Both the position numbers and the translations under genes were made by a program. 64,000 bases of DNA from an alpha proteobacterium AAP38. Its GTDB lineage: Bacteria; Pseudomonadota; Alphaproteobacteria; Azospirillales; Azospirillaceae. Positions 1 to 8,157 of the stretch are shown one piece after another (positions within the stretch are counted from its first letter, which is position 1; every line of letters begins with the position of its first letter). Below the pieces are notes generated by a model. It was given only the letters and a program-made list of their open reading frames with translations, made no database searches and was not told the origin of the DNA. The stretch spans positions 310,001 to 374,000 of the forward strand of contig LJHR01000005.1 of assembly GCA_001296005.1 (NCBI GenBank). The letters run 5' to 3'.

Positions 1-536
1 CCCTCGGCCCGTGCCGGGCTCAACCACCCGTCGGGGCGATACCCGCAGGCCGTCTGCACCGCGTCCAGGGTGCGGGTGATGTAGCCATCCTCCACCTCTG
101 CCGACAGGCCGGAATGGTGGAGGCTGTCCGCATCCCAGCCATGGGCGCAGATGTCATGCCCGTCCGACAGGACATCCCGTACCAGCCCCGGATAGCGTTC
201 CGCGACCGCCCCCTGTACAGCGAACGTTACGCGCAGTCCCAGCTTGCCAAACAGTGTCAGCAGACGATAGGCACCGACCCGGTTGCCATAATCACGCGTG
301 GTGTAATGGCGCAGGTCCGGATAGGGCGTCTGCATGGCACCCGGCGCCTTGAACGGCTGCCCCGATGGGTTCAGGGGGAAGAATTCCAGCGGGACCACTA
401 CCCACAGGCCCAGCTTCGCCCCACCCGGCAGGGTGATGGGCGTGCGGTCGATAATGGGGGATGCCGGATAATGGTCATGGTCCGGGCCGGCATGACGCTT
501 GGCATAGGTGAAATAGCTGTCGGGCAGGATGCTCAT
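1..536 (-). CDS. Polysaccharide-deacetylase-fold hydrolase, PuuE-like (C-terminus cut by window edge)
   Basis: The ATG at 536-534 overlaps the TGA of the upstream gene (TGATG), so translation is probably coupled. The 178 visible codons resemble the next gene over their length: both contain a GNRVG(A/H)(Y/W)RL block after a D-rich loop, followed by a SDGHDICAHG-type metal-ligand stretch typical of NodB-fold enzymes. In this sub-branch (PuuE allantoinases and relatives) the substrate is usually a cyclic amide rather than chitin. There is no signal peptide, so it should be cytoplasmic, which argues against a cell-wall or chitin role. The C-terminus lies outside the window. The family is clear; the substrate is not. 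Confidence 0.85.
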   Translation of the reverse strand, partial: MSILPDSYFTYAKRHAGPDHDHYPASPIIDRTPITLPGGAKLGLWVVVPLEFFPLNPSGQPFKAPGAMQTPYPDLRHYTTRDYGNRVGAYRLLTLFGKLGLRVTFAVQGAVAERYPGLVRDVLSDGHDICAHGWDADSLHHSGLSAEVEDGYITRTLDAVQTACGYRPDGWLSPARAE

Positions 537-1489
537 CACAGGCCCCCCTGCGGATTGAAACCGGTGCCAGGCCGCGCATCGCCGCGCCGGGCGATGTCGG
601 CCAGGGTCTGGTCGTAATGGTTGGCCATATAGAACTCGGCGATTTCCTTGGCCGTAGTCACCCAGACATCGTCGCGGTGGCTGGTGATATAGCGCAAGGC
701 CTCCCGGAACGGGCCAATACGATGCGGATGGCCGACCAGATAGGCATGAAGCGGGATGCACATGACGGTCCCTGTCTCCGCCCCTTCCTCCAGCAACTGG
801 TCGAAATGGCGCTTCAGGGCATCGGCATAGGCGCGTGGGCTCTGGTGATAGATGCCATAGGTGATGACGTCATTGACCTCCAGGCTGTAGGGCATGGAAA
901 TCAGGCGGTTGTCGCCCTTCACCTTCACGGGTTGCGGCTGGTCGTCCTGGAATAGGTCGCAGCTATACCAGAAGCCATATTCGGCCAAGAGATCGAGCGT
1001 GCGTTCGGTATGGGTCAATGCCGGTGCCAGATAGCCCCGGATGCGCTGCCCCGTGGCATCCATGACGGATTTGATGCTGTCTTCCAGCACGGCGCGTTCC
1101 TGCGCCTCCGTCATGTTGTAGGAATAGCGGGTGTTGTAGATGCCGTGGCTGAAGAATTCCCAGTCACGGTCCACGCAGGCGCGGATGATTTCCGGGTGAT
1201 GGTCCAGCATGGCGACGGACAGGCTGATGCTGCCGCGCACATTGAACTCGTCCATCACCTCCATCAGCCGCCAATGCCCAACCCGATTGCCCCAGTCGCG
1301 GGCCGAATAGGGCACGATGTCGGGATGCGGCCGGCCCCAGGGCTTGCGCGATGGGTTGATGGGCGGGTCCAGCTCATAGAACTCGATATTCGGGGCCACC
1401 CAGAAGGCGACCTTCTTGTTCCCCGGCCAAGTGATCTTGGGCCGGTCGCGGTAGGGCCAGAAATCGTACAGGTTGGGATCGCTGTGCAT
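536..1489 (-). CDS. Polysaccharide-deacetylase-fold hydrolase, PuuE-like
   Basis: This 317-residue cytoplasmic protein is a paralogue of its downstream neighbour. Visible NodB-fold landmarks are a central FFSHGIYNTR stretch with a metal-binding His, a GYLAPALTHT segment, and a late IPLHAYLVGHPHR motif with further His ligands. PuuE-type members hydrolyse allantoin, and related proteins are reported to open cyclic imides, so a C-N hydrolase acting on a ring amide is a better guess than sugar deacetylation. I chose the ATG at 1489 because a GGAGG sits 10 bases upstream. The longer reading uses a TTG that overlaps the stop of the amidase gene. The gene is transcribed with 1507-2196 and the partial gene at 1-536. 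Confidence 0.85.
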   Translation of the reverse strand: MHSDPNLYDFWPYRDRPKITWPGNKKVAFWVAPNIEFYELDPPINPSRKPWGRPHPDIVPYSARDWGNRVGHWRLMEVMDEFNVRGSISLSVAMLDHHPEIIRACVDRDWEFFSHGIYNTRYSYNMTEAQERAVLEDSIKSVMDATGQRIRGYLAPALTHTERTLDLLAEYGFWYSCDLFQDDQPQPVKVKGDNRLISMPYSLEVNDVITYGIYHQSPRAYADALKRHFDQLLEEGAETGTVMCIPLHAYLVGHPHRIGPFREALRYITSHRDDVWVTTAKEIAEFYMANHYDQTLADIARRGDARPGTGFNPQGGL

Positions 1490-1506
1490 CACTTCCGTCC
1501 TCCCGC

Positions 1507-2196
1507 TCAACCGGCCAGCGCCGCCAGATGGGCGTCCACTTCCGCCACATTCACGACGTCGGCATATTTCAGCAGAAGGTCGGTCAGGTTGGCGTAGTGG
1601 TAGCTTTCGTGTTTATCGGCCACGCATTCCTCCGCAACGATGGTGCGATAGCCGCGGGACAGGCTGTCCACCGCCGTGGCGCGGACGCAGCCCGATGTGC
1701 TTCCGCCTGTCACGATCACCGTATCGACCTTGTGCCAGACCAGATAGCTGGGCAGCGGCGTTTCGAAAAAGGCGGATGGCATGCGCTTGTCAAAGACGAA
1801 GTCCACGGCAGGATCGATCTCCACACGCGGGTCGAAGGCGTGGCGGTCACTGTCGGCCTTGATGTTCTGCAGGCTGTCAGGCGTGTTTGTGCGCGTGCCC
1901 CAGACGCCGGCATCGCCCGCGTCGGGCTTGTACATCACGCGGGTCCAGATGACAGGCATGCCCAGCCGGCGGGCGGCGGCACTGATCCGGTTCACATGCG
2001 CGATCTGATCCGGGTCGGTGACATAGGCCGTCTTGGGGAACAGGTCGGGCCGCGTATAGGCCTGCTGGAAATCGACATTCACGATGGCGACCCTGCTGCC
2101 GAAGCCGAACTTCGCGCGGGTCGGATTGGCCTTCACCTGTTCAAACAATTGGCGGGCCGTCTTCTCTTCCCGCACCATCGTCGGCTCGAACCGCAT
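1507..2196 (-). CDS. Isochorismatase-family amidohydrolase (N-carbamoylsarcosine amidase-like)
   Basis: The 229-residue cysteine hydrolase has the expected catalytic triad: Asp42 in NVDFQQAYT, Lys137 in DKRMPSAF, and Cys170 in GGSTSGCVRATAVDS. The cis-peptide region before the Cys is also recognisable. Members of this branch cleave linear amides or ureides (N-carbamoylsarcosine, maleamate, ureidoacrylate). It is the first gene of a minus-strand operon with two PuuE-like hydrolases, so the three may open a cyclic amide and release ammonia. The ATG at 2196 begins the conserved part; in-frame upstream codons to 2406 look non-coding and would run through the divergent promoter region. Confidence 0.88.
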   Translation of the reverse strand: MRFEPTMVREEKTARQLFEQVKANPTRAKFGFGSRVAIVNVDFQQAYTRPDLFPKTAYVTDPDQIAHVNRISAAARRLGMPVIWTRVMYKPDAGDAGVWGTRTNTPDSLQNIKADSDRHAFDPRVEIDPAVDFVFDKRMPSAFFETPLPSYLVWHKVDTVIVTGGSTSGCVRATAVDSLSRGYRTIVAEECVADKHESYHYANLTDLLLKYADVVNVAEVDAHLAALAG

Positions 2197-2418
2197 CGTA
2201 TCGTCTTTCCGTCTGGTAAGTGAACTGACCCTGTTTCCAACAGACCGGCGGGTTTTGAAATGGCCGGCGCCGCATTCATCTGTCAGGTGGACAGGGATGG
2301 CCCGTCCTGTGGACGGATGAAAGGGCCGCTGCTGCAATTGGCAGCGCCGCCACTGTCCGCTGGGTGGATGGGACGATGAAAACTTTCCGCCGGCCAGCAT
2401 TCCCATTGGTGAAGGCTG

Positions 2419-2452
2419 ATGGTGTCATGATAAAGACATATCATTATACCAT
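2419..2452. promoter_or_regulatory. Near-perfect 13-bp inverted repeat in the divergent promoter region
   Basis: The 275-nt gap between the amidase (start 2196) and the MFS gene (start 2472) holds ATGGTGTCATGAT (2419-2431) and ATCATTATACCAT (2440-2452). The arms match at 11 of 13 positions around an 8-nt spacer. The second arm ends 20 nt before the MFS start codon, where a repressor site would be effective. The ATGGT/ACCAT outer ends recall GntR-type sites, but no regulator gene adjoins it. The rest of the gap shows no other feature. Confidence 0.6.
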
Positions 2453-2471
2453 TTATAGCCGGGGGGCGTGC

Positions 2472-3725
2472 ATGTCTGTCGATCGGTCTGAATTCAGGCA
2501 AGGCTGGAAGGTGGTCGCCGCCTCCGCCCTTGGCATCGGTACCGGGCTGTCGCCTATTCCCTTCTACACGATGGGTGTCTTCGTGGCGCCGCTGTCGGCG
2601 GAATTCGGCTGGGGCGTCGATCAGATCATGCTGGCGCTGATGATCATGACCCTCGGGGCCATGGTCATGGGACCGGTTGCCGGCATGGCGGCTGACAAGT
2701 TCGGTGTGCGGCGTGTCGTGCTGATCTCCGTGGCGCTGTTCGGCGTGACACTGGCCGGCTTCGCACTTTCGAACGGGTCGCTGACGCTTTTCTACATCAA
2801 CTGGATGCTGATGGCGGCGCTAGGGGCGGGCACCCTGCCCATCACCTGGACGCGGGCCGTTAATAACTGGTTCAACGCCAATCGTGGTCTGGCCCTGGGC
2901 CTGTCGCTGCTGGGCACGGGCCTGTTCGGGGCGTTTGCCAAGCTTTATGCCAATTACCTGATTGGCGTGGTCGGATGGCGCATGGCCTATGTCGGCCTGG
3001 CTTTGCTGCCGTTGTTGCTTGCGCTGCCGGTTGCGTTCCTTCTGTTCCATGACGTGACGGACAAGGGGGCAACGGGGGCGCCGGCCAAGGTGGCGCATCG
3101 CGGCTTCACCCTGCGTCAGGCACTGCGCACCTACCGGTTCTGGGTGCTGGCCATTGCCTTTGTGCCCATCGCCTTCGCCGTTGGCGGCCCGATCCCCAAT
3201 CTGGAAAAGATCCTGGGCTCCAAGGGGCTGGATGCGCAGCAGGCAGTGCAGATTGCCAGCCTGATCGGCCCGTCCGTCATTGCGGGACGCCTGATCGGCG
3301 GCTGGCTGATCGACCGGTTCTGGGCACCGGGCGTGGCCTTTGTGCTGCTGGCCTTGCCGGCGGCGGCCTGTCTGCTGCTGACGGGTGACGGCGTTACGGC
3401 CACGCCCGCCATTGTGGCGGTATTGCTAATCGGGTTCGCCGCCGGTGTCGAATATGACATCCTGGCCTTCATGGTCAGCCGCTATTACGGCATGCGGTCC
3501 TATGGCGCCATTTACGGCATGATGTACGGCTTCTTTGCCTTCGGTGCGGGTTTCGGTCCCTTCATTTTCGGGCGGATGTTCGTCCAAAGCGGCCATTACG
3601 ACACGGCCCTGCTGTATGGCGCCATCGCCCTGCTGACCGGTGCGGCCCTGCTGCTGACCATGGGACGTTACCCCACATCGGAAAGCCTGCCCGGCGATGA
3701 TGCCCGGCCCGCGACGGGGGGGTGA
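2472..3725 (+). CDS. MFS transporter, OFA/monocarboxylate-like
   Basis: This 417-residue integral membrane carrier has about 12 hydrophobic segments, an RX-rich MFS loop (ADKFGVRR near residues 76-83), and an Arg/Asn-rich WTRAVNNWFNANRG stretch after TM4, as in oxalate/formate and monocarboxylate-type carriers. It starts a tight plus-strand operon: leuC-like begins 4 nt after its stop. The likely role is import of the organic acid or imide processed by the operon. The ATG at 2472 follows a purine-rich GGGGGG stretch; upstream in-frame codons lie in the promoter palindrome. Confidence 0.85.
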   Translation: MSVDRSEFRQGWKVVAASALGIGTGLSPIPFYTMGVFVAPLSAEFGWGVDQIMLALMIMTLGAMVMGPVAGMAADKFGVRRVVLISVALFGVTLAGFALSNGSLTLFYINWMLMAALGAGTLPITWTRAVNNWFNANRGLALGLSLLGTGLFGAFAKLYANYLIGVVGWRMAYVGLALLPLLLALPVAFLLFHDVTDKGATGAPAKVAHRGFTLRQALRTYRFWVLAIAFVPIAFAVGGPIPNLEKILGSKGLDAQQAVQIASLIGPSVIAGRLIGGWLIDRFWAPGVAFVLLALPAAACLLLTGDGVTATPAIVAVLLIGFAAGVEYDILAFMVSRYYGMRSYGAIYGMMYGFFAFGAGFGPFIFGRMFVQSGHYDTALLYGAIALLTGAALLLTMGRYPTSESLPGDDARPATGG

Positions 3726-3729
3726 GGAA

Positions 3730-5142
3730 ATGGGTCTTTCCCTTGTCGAGAAGCTGTGGGCGCGTCACTGCGTCGCCGATCTGGGCGACGGGACCGACCT
3801 GCTTTATATCGACCGTGTGCTGCTGCATGAACGCACCGGGTCCATGGCGCTGAAGGGGTTGAAGGAACAGGGACGCGCCGTGCGCCATCCCGACCGCGCC
3901 TTTGTCTGCATGGATCATATTGTCGATACGCTGCCGGGGCGCAGTGACACGACCATCATGCCCGGCGGTACCGCCTTCATCCATGAAACGCGGGCGGCGG
4001 CGGCGGAAGCCGGCATCCGCGTCTTTGATATCGGTGATGACCGCCAGGGCATTGTCCATGTCGTCTCCCCTGAACAGGGGATCGCCCTGCCGGGGGCCAC
4101 GCTGGTCTGTCCCGACAGCCACACCTGCACGCAGGGCGGTCTGGGCACTCTGGCCTGGGGCATCGGATCGACCGAGGCGGCGCACGCGCTTGCCACCCAG
4201 ACGCTGGTGGTCAAACGGCCCAAGACCATGCGCGTGCGGTTCGACGGGGCGCTGCCCCCCGGCGTGGGCGCAAAGGACATGATCTTGCACCTGATCGCGG
4301 CCCATGGGGCCGGCGGCGGGTCGGGCTACGCCATCGAATTAGCCGGATCTGCGGTGTCTGCCCTGTCGGTTGAGGCGCGCATGACCCTGTGCAACATGGC
4401 CGTTGAATTCGCGGCCTGGACGGGGCTGGTGGCGCCTGATGCCAAGACTATCGACTGGGTGAAGGGCCGCCCCTTTGCACCCAAGGGCGATCTTTGGGAT
4501 GCCGCCATTGCCGACTGGCAGGGGCTGGTCAGTGATGCGGATGCGGTCTTCGACAAGGAAATCCGCATCGACTGCGCCGCCATCGCACCCACCATCACCT
4601 GGGGCACCAGTCCACAGCATGCGGTACCCCTGACCGGCCACGTTCCCGATCCCGATACCGCTGCCGATGCCACGGCGGCACAGGCGCGGCGCCGGGCGCT
4701 GGATTATATGGGCCTGAAGGCGGGTGACGCCTTGGTCGGTCTGCCCATTGACGGGGCCTTCATCGGCAGCTGCACCAACAGCCGCCTGTCGGACCTGCGT
4801 GCGGCGGCTGCCGTGCTGAAGGGTCGCAAGGTGGCTGCCGGCATTCGTGCGATCTGCGTTCCCGGCTCCATGCAGGTGAAGGCGGCGGCAGAGGCCGAGG
4901 GGCTGCATCTGGTGTTTCAGGCCGCCGGCTTTGAATGGCGTGAAAGCGGCTGTTCCATGTGCTTCTTCGCGGGCGGCGAACATTTCGGCAAGGGGCAGCG
5001 TGTCGTCACCTCCACCAACCGTAATTTCGAAAACCGCCAGGGACCGGGTACCCGTTCCCATCTGGCCAGCCCGGTGACCGTGGCGGCGTCGGCCATTGCC
5101 GGCCATATCGCCGATCCGCGGTCATTTCTGGGGGAGGGGTGA
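3730..5142 (+). CDS. leuC: LeuC-like hydro-lyase large subunit (3-isopropylmalate dehydratase/citraconate hydratase family)
   Basis: The 470-residue sequence is a full-length aconitase-superfamily large subunit. The [4Fe-4S] ligands are Cys348 in GSCTNSR and Cys408/Cys411 in SGCSMC. LLYIDR and PDSHTCTQGG near the N-terminus and TSTNRNFENRQG near the C-terminus are typical of LeuC. LeuCD enzymes move or add water on C4-C7 dicarboxylates and can hydrate citraconate to citramalate. Here the partners are a CoA-transferase and an HMG-CoA-lyase-like protein, with no leuA or leuB, so a catabolic hydratase (citraconate, mesaconate or dimethylmaleate type) is more likely than leucine synthesis. Confidence 0.9.
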   Translation: MGLSLVEKLWARHCVADLGDGTDLLYIDRVLLHERTGSMALKGLKEQGRAVRHPDRAFVCMDHIVDTLPGRSDTTIMPGGTAFIHETRAAAAEAGIRVFDIGDDRQGIVHVVSPEQGIALPGATLVCPDSHTCTQGGLGTLAWGIGSTEAAHALATQTLVVKRPKTMRVRFDGALPPGVGAKDMILHLIAAHGAGGGSGYAIELAGSAVSALSVEARMTLCNMAVEFAAWTGLVAPDAKTIDWVKGRPFAPKGDLWDAAIADWQGLVSDADAVFDKEIRIDCAAIAPTITWGTSPQHAVPLTGHVPDPDTAADATAAQARRRALDYMGLKAGDALVGLPIDGAFIGSCTNSRLSDLRAAAAVLKGRKVAAGIRAICVPGSMQVKAAAEAEGLHLVFQAAGFEWRESGCSMCFFAGGEHFGKGQRVVTSTNRNFENRQGPGTRSHLASPVTVAASAIAGHIADPRSFLGEG

Positions 5143-5146
5143 GATC

Positions 5147-5755
5147 ATGCAAAAGTTCACCCGCCTGACCGGCATCGCCGCCCCGCTGTTCCGCGCCAAT
5201 GTCGATACCGACGCCATCATCCCCTCACGCGAGATGAAGAAAGTATCGAAGGAAGGGTTGGGCGAAGGCATGTTCGCCGACTGGCGATACAGCGATGTAG
5301 CGAACAGGGTTGAGAACCCGGATTTCATTCTCAACTGGCCCTGCTTTCGCAAGGCGCCGATCCTGCTGGCCGGTCCCAACTTTGGCTGTGGCTCGTCACG
5401 CGAACATGCTGTCTGGGCGCTGCAGGATTACGGCATCCGCTGCGTCATCGCGCCCAGCTTCGGAGCGATTTTCCAGGGCAATTGCGTGCGCAACGGCATT
5501 CTGCCGCTGGTGCTGCCGGAACCGTCGGTGGCGGCGTTGGCGCAGGCGGCAACGCCGCAGCTCCTGACCGTCGATCTGGCCGCGCAAAGTGTGCGTGTGC
5601 CCGACGGCACCGAACTGCCCTTCACCATCGCGCCCGCCGACAAGGAAATGCTGCTGGAAGGGCTGGATGCCATCGGCGTCACCCTGAAACGGCTGCCCGC
5701 CATCAGGGATTTCGAAGGCAGCTACCGCGCCCGCAATCCCTGGCTTTTCTTCTGA
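5147..5755 (+). CDS. leuD: LeuD-like hydro-lyase small subunit
   Basis: The 202-residue swivel-domain subunit starts 4 nt after the large subunit, with GGGGGAGGGG as ribosome binding site. It contains NVDTDAIIPS near residues 18-27, GPNFGCGSSREHA (the substrate-binding GSSREH loop), and the SFGAIFQGNCVRNGILPL block, all diagnostic of LeuD. It must pair with the preceding LeuC-like subunit to complete the active site. Substrate recognition in this family lies largely in the small subunit, so the loop around residues 22-40 is where a citraconate-type versus isopropylmalate-type preference could be tested. Confidence 0.9.
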   Translation: MQKFTRLTGIAAPLFRANVDTDAIIPSREMKKVSKEGLGEGMFADWRYSDVANRVENPDFILNWPCFRKAPILLAGPNFGCGSSREHAVWALQDYGIRCVIAPSFGAIFQGNCVRNGILPLVLPEPSVAALAQAATPQLLTVDLAAQSVRVPDGTELPFTIAPADKEMLLEGLDAIGVTLKRLPAIRDFEGSYRARNPWLFF

Positions 5756-5777
5756 CTTTCAGCGTTCGAGGTTTCTC

Positions 5778-6989
5778 ATGTCGCAGGACGACAAGACCGC
5801 CACCCCGTTACCCCTGGCTGGATTGAAGGTGGTGGAATTCACCCACATGGTCATGGGTCCCACGGTGGGCATGGTGCTGGGTGACCTGGGCGCCGATGTG
5901 GTGAAGGTGGAACCGATCGGGGGCGACAATACCCGTCGCCTTCTGGGCTCGGGTGCGGGCTATTTCCCCATGTATGGCCGCAACAAGCGCAGCCTGTCGG
6001 TGGACCTGAAATCGCCGGAAGGCAAGCAGATCGCCTTTGACCTGATCGACAAGGCCGATGTCCTGATCGAGAATTTCCGCCCCGGTGCCATGGATGCGCT
6101 GGGTTTTGGGGAAGAGGCGCTGAAGGCGCGTAATCCGGGCCTGATCTATTGCTCCGCCAAGGGCTTCCTGTCCGGTCCCTATGAACATCGCGCCGCCCTG
6201 GATGAGGTGGCGCAGATGATGGGCGGCCTTGCCTATATGACCGGTCCGCCGGGCCGCCCCCTGCGCGCCGGGGCGTCGGTGATCGACGTGATCGGCGGGC
6301 TGTTCGGGGTGATCGGCGTGCTGGCAGCGCTGATCCAGCGCGGTACGCTGGGCCGGGGCCAGACCGTGAAATCGGCCCTGTATGAGAATTGCGTGTTCCT
6401 GGTGGGACAGCACATGGCCCAGTATGTCGTGACCGGCACCGCCGCGCGCCCCATGCCCGTGCGTATCTCCGCCTGGGCCATCTATGACCAGTTCCAGACG
6501 AAGGATGAGCAGACCGTCTTTGCCGGTGTCGTCACCGACGGGCAATGGGTCGGCTTCTGCAAGGCGTTCGGTCTGGATGATTTCGCCGCCGACGAGACGC
6601 TGGCCAAGAATAATGGCCGGGTGCAGGCCCGCGACCGGATCATTCCGCGCGTGCAGGACCTGTTCAAGAGTTTCACCAAGGCCGAGTTGTTGGCCAAGCT
6701 GGAGGAGATCGGTTTGCCCTTCGCGCCGATCAACCGACCGGAGGATCTGTTTGATGATGCACATCTGGCGGCCTCTGGCGGGCTGCTGGACCTGCATCTG
6801 CCCGACGACCAACGCCCGATCCGCCTGCCGGCCTTGCCGGTCGAGATCGACGGTCAGCGCCCCGCGATCCAGCATGATCTGGCCAAGCCCGGTCAGCATA
6901 CGGGCGAGGTGCTGACCGAACTGGGGTACGACCCGGCCCGCATCCAGGACCTACTGTCGCGCGGTCTCGTCGTTCAGGCGGAGGGGTAA
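5778..6989 (+). CDS. CaiB/BaiF family III CoA-transferase
   Basis: The 403-residue protein is a complete family III CoA-transferase. It shows the N-terminal GLKVVEFTHMVMGPTVG segment, DLGADVVKVEP, YGRNKRSLSVDLK, and ENFRPGAMDALGFG. The catalytic Asp is expected in the HRAALDEVAQMMGG segment. Family members move CoA from donors such as succinyl-CoA to carboxylic acids, for example citramalate, itaconate, carnitine or formate. Sitting between a LeuCD-type hydratase and an HMG-CoA-lyase-like enzyme, it most plausibly activates the 2-hydroxy-dicarboxylate for cleavage. Confidence 0.9.
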   Translation: MSQDDKTATPLPLAGLKVVEFTHMVMGPTVGMVLGDLGADVVKVEPIGGDNTRRLLGSGAGYFPMYGRNKRSLSVDLKSPEGKQIAFDLIDKADVLIENFRPGAMDALGFGEEALKARNPGLIYCSAKGFLSGPYEHRAALDEVAQMMGGLAYMTGPPGRPLRAGASVIDVIGGLFGVIGVLAALIQRGTLGRGQTVKSALYENCVFLVGQHMAQYVVTGTAARPMPVRISAWAIYDQFQTKDEQTVFAGVVTDGQWVGFCKAFGLDDFAADETLAKNNGRVQARDRIIPRVQDLFKSFTKAELLAKLEEIGLPFAPINRPEDLFDDAHLAASGGLLDLHLPDDQRPIRLPALPVEIDGQRPAIQHDLAKPGQHTGEVLTELGYDPARIQDLLSRGLVVQAEG

Positions 6990-6992
6990 GTC

Positions 6993-7931
6993 ATGACCGG
7001 TACCTTCATCGAGATTTCCGAGGTCGGTCCCCGCGACGGGCTGCAAAGCATCAGCCCGATCATGCCGACCGAGGCCAAGAAGGCCTGGATCGCCGCAGAG
7101 GCGGCGGCAGGGGTGCGGGAGATTGAGGTCGGGTCCTTCGTTCCGGCCAAGATACTGCCGCAACTGGCCGATACCGCCGAACTGGTATCCTTCGCCCGCA
7201 CCATCCCCGGCCTGACGGTCGCGGTGCTGGTGCCCAATCTGAAGGGGGCGGAGGCCGCCGTGGCCGCTGGCGCACACAAGATCACAATCCCGCTATCTGT
7301 TAGCGAGACGCACAGCCTGCGCAATGTCCGCCGTACCCATGCCCAGATGCTGGAAGAGACCGCCGCCATCGCCGCCCTGATCAAGGCGCAGCCGCAGGGC
7401 GGCCGGCCCAAATTTGAAGGCGGCCTCTCCACAGCCTTCGGCTGCACCCTGGAAGGGGTGGTGCCAGAGGCCAAGGTGTTGGAAATCGCCGAGGCATTGA
7501 TGAAGGCCGGCTGTGATGAGGTCGGCCTGTCCGACACCACCGGCTATGCCAACCCGGCCCAGGTCAAGCGCCTGATCCGCGCGGTACGTGGGGTGGTGGG
7601 GCACCACGCCTGTTCCGGCGTTCACCTGCACAACACACGCGGCCTGGGTCTGGCCAATGCGCTGGCGGCACTGGATGAAGGCATCACCACCCTGGATGCA
7701 TCGCTGGGCGGGATTGGCGGCTGCCCCTTCGCCCCCGGTGCGTCCGGCAATATCGTGACCGAAGATCTGGCCTTCATGCTGGCCGCCATGGGCTATGAGA
7801 CCGGGGTCGATCTTGAAAGGCTGCTGGCCGTGCGGGATATCGTGAAGTCGGCCCTGCCGGACACGGAGATGTACGGCTTCACCCCGGATGCCGGATTGCC
7901 GAAGGGGTTCCAGGGCGCCTGGGGCGTGTGA
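6993..7931 (+). CDS. HMG-CoA lyase-like DRE-TIM metallolyase (possible citramalyl-CoA lyase)
   Basis: The 312-residue TIM-barrel lyase carries GPRDGLQ (Arg14, Asp15), HLHNTRG (metal ligands His211 and His213), and the flexible catalytic loop GCPFAPGASGN at 243-253 with Cys244. These features match HMG-CoA lyase, but several relatives instead cleave citramalyl-CoA to acetyl-CoA and pyruvate. No acetyl-CoA carboxylase-type genes of leucine degradation are nearby, whereas the hydratase and CoA-transferase are immediately upstream (3-nt gap), so citramalyl-CoA or a methyl homologue is the better candidate. It is the last gene of the operon and is followed by a terminator-like hairpin. Confidence 0.88.
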   Translation: MTGTFIEISEVGPRDGLQSISPIMPTEAKKAWIAAEAAAGVREIEVGSFVPAKILPQLADTAELVSFARTIPGLTVAVLVPNLKGAEAAVAAGAHKITIPLSVSETHSLRNVRRTHAQMLEETAAIAALIKAQPQGGRPKFEGGLSTAFGCTLEGVVPEAKVLEIAEALMKAGCDEVGLSDTTGYANPAQVKRLIRAVRGVVGHHACSGVHLHNTRGLGLANALAALDEGITTLDASLGGIGGCPFAPGASGNIVTEDLAFMLAAMGYETGVDLERLLAVRDIVKSALPDTEMYGFTPDAGLPKGFQGAWGV

Positions 7932-8037
7932 CCGCCCGTCACCCTGGATGCCGCCCGGAACGGGAAAACGGCTGAAGTAGCCTCAAACCGGTGGTGCAGC
8001 CTTAGCCTTAGCCCCTGCTAATCCCGGGTCCGTCAAC

Positions 8038-8073
8038 CCGCTGCCCGATGGCTTTGGGCAGCGGTGGAATTTT
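8038..8073 (+). terminator. Terminator-like hairpin after the leuCD/CoA-transferase/lyase operon
   Basis: CCGCTGCCC (8038-8046) pairs perfectly with GGGCAGCGG (8056-8064) across a 9-nt loop. TGGAATTTT follows, a weak T-tract. It lies 107 nt after the lyase stop and before the SDR promoter. Confidence 0.6.
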
Positions 8074-8086
8074 GAGCCAGCAAGAT

Positions 8087-8111
8087 ATTCACTAGCTTGT
8101 GAGTTAATATT
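8087..8111. promoter_or_regulatory. Putative operator, copy 1, upstream of the SDR gene
   Basis: This 25-nt segment begins ATTCACTA and ends AATATT and contains a TCAC-n6-GTGA dyad. It matches the segment at 16693-16717 in 21 of 25 positions. Both copies lie about 50-90 nt before a start codon and are the only good matches I noticed. The TetR protein encoded at 9073-9756, located between the two targets, is the likely binder. Confidence 0.6.
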
Positions 8112-8157
8112 TGATCCGGTATATAGGGCCAGGGATAAAACAGGGAGGTGCCACGAA

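Noticed and set aside
3730-5755. Leucine biosynthesis operon
   Set aside because: leuA and leuB are absent and the flanking genes are a CoA-transferase and a CoA-ester lyase; a catabolic role fits better.
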